64,000 nt of DNA, taken from contig CAZHST010000017.1 of assembly GCA_964535215.1 (NCBI GenBank), forward strand, positions 6,869-70,868, written 5' to 3'. The stretch's first letter is position 1. Each line of letters starts with the position of its first letter. Origin of the DNA: JACQHM01 sp964535215. Its GTDB lineage: Bacteria > Methylomirabilota > Methylomirabilia > Methylomirabilales > JACQHM01. Of this stretch, positions 59,429 through 64,000 are shown in pieces. The notes below the pieces were generated by a model, which worked only from the letters and a program-made list of their open reading frames with translations, searched no databases and was not told where the DNA came from. The position numbers were made by a program, and so were the translations under genes.

Positions 59429-61594
59429 GTGGAGGACATCATCCGCGTCAAAGACCAGTTCTACATCCTGGCCACCTCCTCCCGGGTTGATGACCGGACC
59501 CGGGTGCTGAAGCACGGCGAGACCTTCGCCGTATTTGACCGTTACGGGGATATCGAACAGGTCGGGCTCAAGGAGCTGGGCATTTACCATGAGGGGACGA
59601 GGTTCCTCTCCCGTCTGACGTTAAGTCTGGGCAAGGATCGCCCCCTGCTCCTCAGCTCGACCATCAAGGAGGACAATGCCCTCCTCGCGGTGGACCTCAC
59701 GAATCCCGATGTCTCCCTCAACGGGCAGGTGGTGGTCCCCCGGGGGACCCTCCACCTCTTCCGCTGCAAGTTCCTCTGGGAAGGGGTGTGCTATGAACGG
59801 CTCAGGATCTGGAACTACGGCCTCTTCCCGGTTGAGGTTTCCTTCTCCTTTCAGTTCGACGCTGATTTTGCCGACATCTTCGAGGTCCGAGGGTTGACGA
59901 GGGAACGGAGGGGGCAGCGACTGGAAACCGTCGTTGAGGAAGGAGGGATTGTCTTGGCCTACAAGGGGCTAGATGGCCTCATCCGCCGGACGAGGCTGGA
60001 ATGCTCACCAAGGCCCAAGGAGGTCTCCGGTTCCGAGGTGCACTATGAGGTCCGGCTCCAGCCAAAGGGCAAGGCCACCTTCTTCCTGACCGTCGCCTGT
60101 GAGCTGGCGGAGACCCCGCCCCCCCGACCTTCCTACAACATGGCCTTTAAACACGCAACCCGCGCGTTGAAACATGCGAAGACCCAGGATTGCGAAATCT
60201 ACACTTCCAATGAACAGTTCAATGACTGGCTGAACCGCTCCCTCGCTGATCTCCACATGATGATCACCGACACCCCTGAAGGCCCCTACCCCTACGCCGG
60301 GGTTCCGTGGTTCAGTACAGCCTTTGGCCGGGATGGGATCATCACCGCGTTGGAATGCCTCTGGGTCAACCCCTGGATTGCCAGAGGTGTCTTGGCCTAC
60401 CTGGCCTCGACCCAGGCTACAGAGGTCCTCCCCGAGCAGGACGCCCAGCCCGGCAAGATCCTTCATGAGACCCGTCGTGGGGAGATGGCGGCCCTGGGGG
60501 AAATCCCTTTCGGACGCTACTACGGCAGCGTGGACGCGACCCCGCTCTTCGTCATGCTCGCGGGAGCCTATTACGAGCGAACAGGAGACCTCGCCTTCAT
60601 CGAATCCATCTGGCCCCATATCGAACGGGCCTTAGCCTGGATCGACACCTACGGCGACATGGATGGCGATGGCTTTGTGGAGTATCTCCGGCTTTCCCCA
60701 AAAGGCCTTGCACATCAAGGGTGGAAGGACTCCAAGGATTCGGTGTTCCATGAGGATGGAACCTTAGCCGAGGGGCCCATTGCCCTCTGCGAGGTCCAGG
60801 GCTATGTCTACGCCGCCAAGCGGATGGCCTCCGAATTGGCCTCTGCACTCGGCCACAGGGAGCGGGCCGACGAGCTCTCCCACCAGGCCCAGGCCCTTCA
60901 GGAGAGGTTCGAGCAGGTCTTCTGGTGTGAGGAGCTTTCCACCTACGTCCTGGCCCTGGATGGGAAAAAGCGTCCCTGCCGGGTTCGGACCTCCAATGCC
61001 GGTCACTGTCTCTTCACGGGGATTGCCAACCGCGAACACGCCCGCCGCGTCACGTTGACCCTCCTGGGAAGCGATTCCTTCTCGGGATGGGGCATCCGGA
61101 CCGTGGCGGCTTCGGAGGTCCGGTATAATCCCATGTCCTACCATAATGGCTCGGTCTGGCCCCATGATAACGCCCTCATCGCCTACGGGATGGCCCGCTA
61201 CGGGTTTAAAGAGGCCGCCCTCAAGATCCTGACCGGTCTATTCGATGCCAGCCTCTTCGTCGATCTTCACCGGCTGCCCGAGCTGTTCTGCGGATTCAGC
61301 CGACGTCCTGGTGAGGGCCCGACCCTCTACCCTATCGCCTGTGCCCCCCAATCCTGGTCGGCCGCCGCCGTCTTTCTCCTTCTCCAGGCCTGCCTGGGGC
61401 TCTCCATCAACGCACCGAAAGCCCGGATCTACTTTTCCCATCCCCTCTTACCAGCGTTTCTTCAAGAGGTCCGGATCAAAAACCTGAAGGTGGGGAAGGC
61501 CATCGTAGACCTTTCCCTTCAGCGTCATCCCCAGGATGTGGGCATCAACGTCATCCGGAGGGAAGGTCAGGTCGAAATCGTGGCCGTAAAATAA
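59429..61594 (+). CDS. Amylo-alpha-1,6-glucosidase (glycogen debranching enzyme-type)
   Basis: The 721-residue protein has an N-terminal beta-rich domain (about 1-235: F-A-V-F-D-R-Y-G-D-I, Y-H-E-G-T-R-F-L-S-R-L). It is followed by an alpha/alpha-barrel with the motifs P-Y-A-G-V-P-W-F-S-T-A-F-G-R-D-G, Y-Y-G-S-V-D-A-T-P-L-F, L-A-H-Q-G-W-K-D-S and S-V-W-P-H-D-N-A-L-I. These are the amylo-alpha-1,6-glucosidase family signatures, with acidic catalytic residues expected in G-R-D-G and W-K-D-S. There is no signal peptide, so it acts on cytoplasmic alpha-glucans or glucosyl compounds. GTG 59429 has AAGGAGG upstream. It adjoins the GT4 gene and a DUF423 gene. Confidence 0.9.
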   Translation: MEDIIRVKDQFYILATSSRVDDRTRVLKHGETFAVFDRYGDIEQVGLKELGIYHEGTRFLSRLTLSLGKDRPLLLSSTIKEDNALLAVDLTNPDVSLNGQVVVPRGTLHLFRCKFLWEGVCYERLRIWNYGLFPVEVSFSFQFDADFADIFEVRGLTRERRGQRLETVVEEGGIVLAYKGLDGLIRRTRLECSPRPKEVSGSEVHYEVRLQPKGKATFFLTVACELAETPPPRPSYNMAFKHATRALKHAKTQDCEIYTSNEQFNDWLNRSLADLHMMITDTPEGPYPYAGVPWFSTAFGRDGIITALECLWVNPWIARGVLAYLASTQATEVLPEQDAQPGKILHETRRGEMAALGEIPFGRYYGSVDATPLFVMLAGAYYERTGDLAFIESIWPHIERALAWIDTYGDMDGDGFVEYLRLSPKGLAHQGWKDSKDSVFHEDGTLAEGPIALCEVQGYVYAAKRMASELASALGHRERADELSHQAQALQERFEQVFWCEELSTYVLALDGKKRPCRVRTSNAGHCLFTGIANREHARRVTLTLLGSDSFSGWGIRTVAASEVRYNPMSYHNGSVWPHDNALIAYGMARYGFKEAALKILTGLFDASLFVDLHRLPELFCGFSRRPGEGPTLYPIACAPQSWSAAAVFLLLQACLGLSINAPKARIYFSHPLLPAFLQEVRIKNLKVGKAIVDLSLQRHPQDVGINVIRREGQVEIVAVK

Positions 61595-61606
61595 GGGGTC
61601 AGCGTT

Positions 61607-61978
61607 GTGGACCGGGTCTTTTTTCTGATCGGATCGCTTTCAGCGGCGGTGGGGGTGGCCGCCGGCGCGTTTGGGGCCCATACCCTCCGGGGACGTTTGA
61701 CGCCTGACCTGTTGAACGTGTTTGAGACCGGAGTCCGGTATCACCTCATCCACGCGCTGGCGCTTCTGGCCGTGGCGGGGGCTGCCTCCCGTTGGCCAGG
61801 TCCGGCCGTCTCCCTGGCAGGATGGTGCTTTGTGGCAGGCACGATCCTCTTCTCGGGAAGCCTGTACGCCCTCTGCCTCACCGGCCTTCGAACGCTGGGA
61901 ATGATCACGCCCTTGGGCGGCTTGTCACTCATCGTGGGCTGGCTCCTGCTTGGCTGGGCTGCGTGGCAGGGGAGGTGA
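61607..61978 (+). CDS. DUF423 family membrane protein (YgdD-like)
   Basis: The 123-residue protein has four hydrophobic helices and the DUF423 consensus A-A-V-G-V-A-A-G-A-F-G-A-H-T-L-R, E-T-G-V-R-Y-H-L-I-H-A-L-A-L, and I-T-P-L-G-G-L-S-L-I-V-G-W. It starts at GTG 61607, 12 bases after the glucosidase gene. The family is widespread and located in the inner membrane; its function is not established. Confidence 0.9.
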   Translation: MDRVFFLIGSLSAAVGVAAGAFGAHTLRGRLTPDLLNVFETGVRYHLIHALALLAVAGAASRWPGPAVSLAGWCFVAGTILFSGSLYALCLTGLRTLGMITPLGGLSLIVGWLLLGWAAWQGR

Positions 61979-62056
61979 GTGCCTTCGATGGGATCGGGCC
62001 GGAGGGCCTCCACGAATCCAACGAACCGATGGATCAAAGCGATTAGGAGGTGTCAG

Positions 62057-63733
62057 ATGACAGAACAGGAACGATCCCACGTCCAGGCCTCGGGTGATTT
62101 GACACGCCGGGACATCCTCAAGATGGGACTGGCGGCTGGCCTCGTGGCAGGTCTCCCACCAGGTCTCTTCCCAGCCTTCCTCCATGATGCCCAGGCCAGG
62201 GTTGTCGGGAGCCCACCGCAGGCGGGGGTGATGCCTCCCACCCTTGAAGAGTTGAGCCGAATTGCCCGCCAGTATCACCTGGACCTGACCCACGAGGAGC
62301 TTCAGATCTTCCTCAAATTCATCGAGGGAACGCTGGCCTCGTACCGACGGGTGGCAGAGCTCCCCGAGCCCAAACTCCCTGTCAAGTACCCGAGAAGCCC
62401 AGGATACCGGCCCTCCCCCCAGGAGAACCCGCTGAACGCCTGGTACTGGCGCTGCTCCATCAAGGGGGCCCCGACGGGCAAACTGGCCGGCAAGAAGATT
62501 GCGATCAAGGACAACGTTTGTGTCGCCGGCGTCCCGATGATGAACGGGTCAGCCCTCCTGGAAGGGTTTGTCCCGGATGTGGATGCCACCATCGTGACCC
62601 GGATCCTGGATGCCGGGGGGGAGATCATCGGAAAGGCCGTGTGTGAGGACCTCTGCTTCTCCGGGGGATCTCACACGTCAGCCACCGGGCCCGTCAGGAA
62701 TCCTCACAACCCAAAGTACTCCGCCGGTGGGTCCTCGAGCGGTAGTGCCGCTCTGGTGGCCAACGGCGACTGCGACATGGCCATCGGCGGGGATCAGGGA
62801 GGCTCGATCCGGATCCCCAGCTCGTGGTGCGGGGCCTATGGGCTGAAACCCACGTATGGGTTGGTACCGTATACGGGGATCTTCCCGATCGAGCAGACCC
62901 TCGATCATACCGGTCCCATCGCCGGGAAGGTTGAGGATGTAGCCCTCCTCCTGGAGGTCATCGCCGGGAAGGACCCTTTGGATCCACGCCAGGGCGAGGT
63001 CAGGACCGAGCCCTACACCCGGGCCCTGACCGGTGACGTCCGGAACCTCCGTATCGGCATCGTCCAGGAGGGCTTCGGATGGCCGGGGGCCTCGGAGGAG
63101 GATGTCGATGGAAGTGTGCAAGAAGCGGCGTACGCTTTCCAACGGATGGGGGCAGATGTCCGGGAGATCTCCATCCCGTTGCACAGGGATGGGATCCATA
63201 TCTGGAACGCCATTGCCATCGAAGGCTCCTTGGCCCAGATGATCCGAGGCGATGGGATGGGGCTGAACTGGGAGGGATACTACAACACGGGCCTGGTGGA
63301 TTACTACGGCAGGGCCCGGCGGGCGATGGCTAATAACTTCTCCGACACCGTGAAGCTGGTCATCCTCCTCGGCCAGTACATGTCCGAGCGCTACTACGGT
63401 CGCTACTACGCCAAGGCCCAGAACCTGGCCAGGGTGCTCCGTAGGGCCTATGACGAGGCCTTGAGGTCGGTGGATCTTCTGGTGATGCCGACCACCCCCC
63501 AGAAGGCTATGCCCCTGTTAGAGCATTACACACCGGAACAGTATATCGTCTCAGCCCTTGGGATGATCCAGAATACCTGTCCCTTTGACGTAACGGGCCA
63601 TCCGGCCATGAATGTACCTTGTGCCAAGTCCAAGGGGCTCCCTGTAGGGATGATGCTCGTCGGCCGGCCTTTTGAGGATGCGGTGGTCCTTCGGGCCGCC
63701 TATGCCTTCCAAGGGGCAGGCCTGTATCGGTAA
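62057..63733 (+). CDS. Tat-exported amidase (amidase signature family)
   Basis: The 558-residue protein has a twin-arginine signal (D-L-T-R-R-D-I-L-K-M-G-L-A, R17-R18) and a hydrophobic stretch. The amidase signature triad follows: Lys in A-I-K-D-N-V-C-V-A-G, cis-Ser in G-G-S-S-S-G-S-A-A and nucleophile Ser in G-G-D-Q-G-G-S-I-R-I-P. ATG 62057 is chosen because AGGAGG lies 6 bases upstream; a longer reading to 61979 would lie in front of the Tat signal. It should hydrolyse an amide or nitrile-derived amide in the periplasm. Exported amidases of this family are uncommon relative to cytoplasmic ones. The C-terminus is complete. Confidence 0.9.
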   Translation: MTEQERSHVQASGDLTRRDILKMGLAAGLVAGLPPGLFPAFLHDAQARVVGSPPQAGVMPPTLEELSRIARQYHLDLTHEELQIFLKFIEGTLASYRRVAELPEPKLPVKYPRSPGYRPSPQENPLNAWYWRCSIKGAPTGKLAGKKIAIKDNVCVAGVPMMNGSALLEGFVPDVDATIVTRILDAGGEIIGKAVCEDLCFSGGSHTSATGPVRNPHNPKYSAGGSSSGSAALVANGDCDMAIGGDQGGSIRIPSSWCGAYGLKPTYGLVPYTGIFPIEQTLDHTGPIAGKVEDVALLLEVIAGKDPLDPRQGEVRTEPYTRALTGDVRNLRIGIVQEGFGWPGASEEDVDGSVQEAAYAFQRMGADVREISIPLHRDGIHIWNAIAIEGSLAQMIRGDGMGLNWEGYYNTGLVDYYGRARRAMANNFSDTVKLVILLGQYMSERYYGRYYAKAQNLARVLRRAYDEALRSVDLLVMPTTPQKAMPLLEHYTPEQYIVSALGMIQNTCPFDVTGHPAMNVPCAKSKGLPVGMMLVGRPFEDAVVLRAAYAFQGAGLYR

Positions 63734-63787
63734 GGTAAAACACCCCAACACACCACCTCTCAAAATCCTTTTGGTTCAATCTGTCAG

Positions 63788-63815
63788 CGGGCGAGGAAGG
63801 ATGGCTCCTCGCCCG
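63788..63815 (+). terminator. GC-rich hairpin after the amidase gene
   Basis: CGGGCGAGGA (63788-63797) pairs perfectly with TCCTCGCCCG (63806-63815) over an eight-base loop. Only a weak T-tract follows (CCTTTAAGG), so it is a likely but imperfect terminator between the amidase gene and the heat-shock promoter. Confidence 0.55.
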
Positions 63816-63894
63816 TAGCCTTTAAGGCATTAAGTTCTTATTTTTCAATAAGTTACACTCTAATGATAAATTGTTAAAATTGACACTAAAGAAT

Positions 63895-63915
63895 CTTGAC
63901 AAATTGCCACTCAAG
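63895..63915 (+). promoter_or_regulatory. HAIR-like operator (HspR site) on the hsp20 promoter
   Basis: The sequence CTTGACA-N7-ACTCAAG fits the HAIR consensus CTTGAGT-N7-ACTCAAG with exact spacing, a perfect right half and five of seven matches in the left half. It overlaps the -35 box (63896-63901) and most of the spacer, the expected place for a repressor. A partial direct repeat of the right half (TTGACACTAAAG, 63880-63891) lies just upstream. Confidence 0.6.
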
Positions 63916-63924
63916 TTTTATATT
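63896..63924 (+). promoter_or_regulatory. Strong sigma-70 promoter of the hsp20-like gene
   Basis: Perfect -35 TTGACA (63896-63901), 17-base spacer, and -10 TATATT (63919-63924, 5 of 6). It lies in an AT-rich block (63834-63928), unlike the rest of the window. Transcription would begin near 63931, with AAAGGAGGTGA before the start codon. Confidence 0.75.
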
Positions 63925-63960
63925 ATTTGCGGAAGCGTTGAAGAAAGGAGGTGAATGGCT

Positions 63961-64000
63961 ATGGCCCTTGAGCGATGGCGCCCACGCTTTGGGACTCTGA
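63961..64000 (+). CDS. Hsp20-type small heat-shock protein, first 13 codons only
   Basis: The gene is cut by the window edge after M-A-L-E-R-W-R-P-R-F-G-T-L. This start resembles the M-A-L-x-R-W-x-P opening of many bacterial Hsp20/alpha-crystallin proteins. ATG 63961 is 9 bases after GGAGG; ATG 63955 two codons upstream is in frame but too close to the Shine-Dalgarno. The strong promoter and the HAIR-like operator support a heat-shock gene. The call rests on 13 residues plus regulation and needs the next sequence to confirm. Confidence 0.55.
   Translation, partial: MALERWRPRFGTL

Noticed and set aside
1..64000. tRNA, rRNA, CRISPR arrays, prophage or insertion-sequence genes
   Set aside because: No T-loop-like motifs, regular repeats with spacers, integrase or transposase motifs were seen in reading the window.

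Overview
This window looks like chromosomal DNA of a GC-rich (about 60%) Gram-negative bacterium. It encodes lipopolysaccharide-type glycosyltransferases, a lipoprotein, Tat substrates, cytochromes c and a periplasmic quinoprotein. The mix of branched-chain (Liv-type) ABC systems, many acyl-CoA enzymes, a lanthanide-type PQQ dehydrogenase and a bd-like oxidase resembles NC10/Rokubacteria, Tectomicrobia or some Desulfobacterota, but no marker gene here settles the lineage. I saw no rRNA, tRNA, CRISPR array, integrase or insertion sequence. Region 1 (1-15,100) is respiratory and periplasmic. On the minus strand lie a YVTN beta-propeller gene, a DoxX-like gene, a bd-like oxidase subunit I with a di-haem and a tri-haem cytochrome c, a sensor kinase with a sigma-54 response regulator, and a metal ABC transporter behind a candidate sigma-54 promoter. 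On the plus strand are a Tat Rieske protein, a XoxF-like PQQ dehydrogenase and a secreted beta-propeller protein. Region 2 (15,100-22,700) is acyl-CoA metabolism: a thiolase with a DUF169 protein on plus, and on minus an apparent operon of PaaK-like ligase, amidohydrolase, Nramp-related transporter and a CoA-transferase-like pair. Region 3 (22,800-25,400) is envelope glycan synthesis: a 2OG-Fe(II) oxygenase, a heptosyltransferase and a WaaE-like glycosyltransferase. Region 4 (25,400-33,750, plus) holds LivG, an acyl-CoA synthetase, LivH and LivM, then a CMD-family protein, a lipoprotein hydrolase, and a second Nramp-related transporter followed by a small membrane protein that seems to start at CTG. 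Region 5 (33,750-54,430, minus) is a long co-directional run. It contains a complete Liv transporter (K-H-M-G-F), malate synthase, a fused two-domain CaiB-type CoA-transferase, an AtoE transporter, a CoA-transferase pair with a coupled small cysteine-containing protein, LivK plus LivF, two SDRs flanking a cyclase/AAA/TPR regulator whose reading frame is broken near its start, and a secreted zincin-like protein. Region 6 (54,670-64,000, plus) holds a FadN-like beta-oxidation protein and thiolase, a GT4 glycosyltransferase with amylo-alpha-1,6-glucosidase, a DUF423 protein, a Tat amidase, and the start of an hsp20-like gene with a consensus promoter overlapped by a HAIR-like (HspR) operator. Overall the cell appears to import small organic or amino acids through Liv, AtoE and Nramp-related carriers, activate them as CoA thioesters, degrade them by beta-oxidation and thiolysis, and recover carbon through malate synthase, while periplasmic dehydrogenases feed electrons to cytochromes and the bd-like oxidase.
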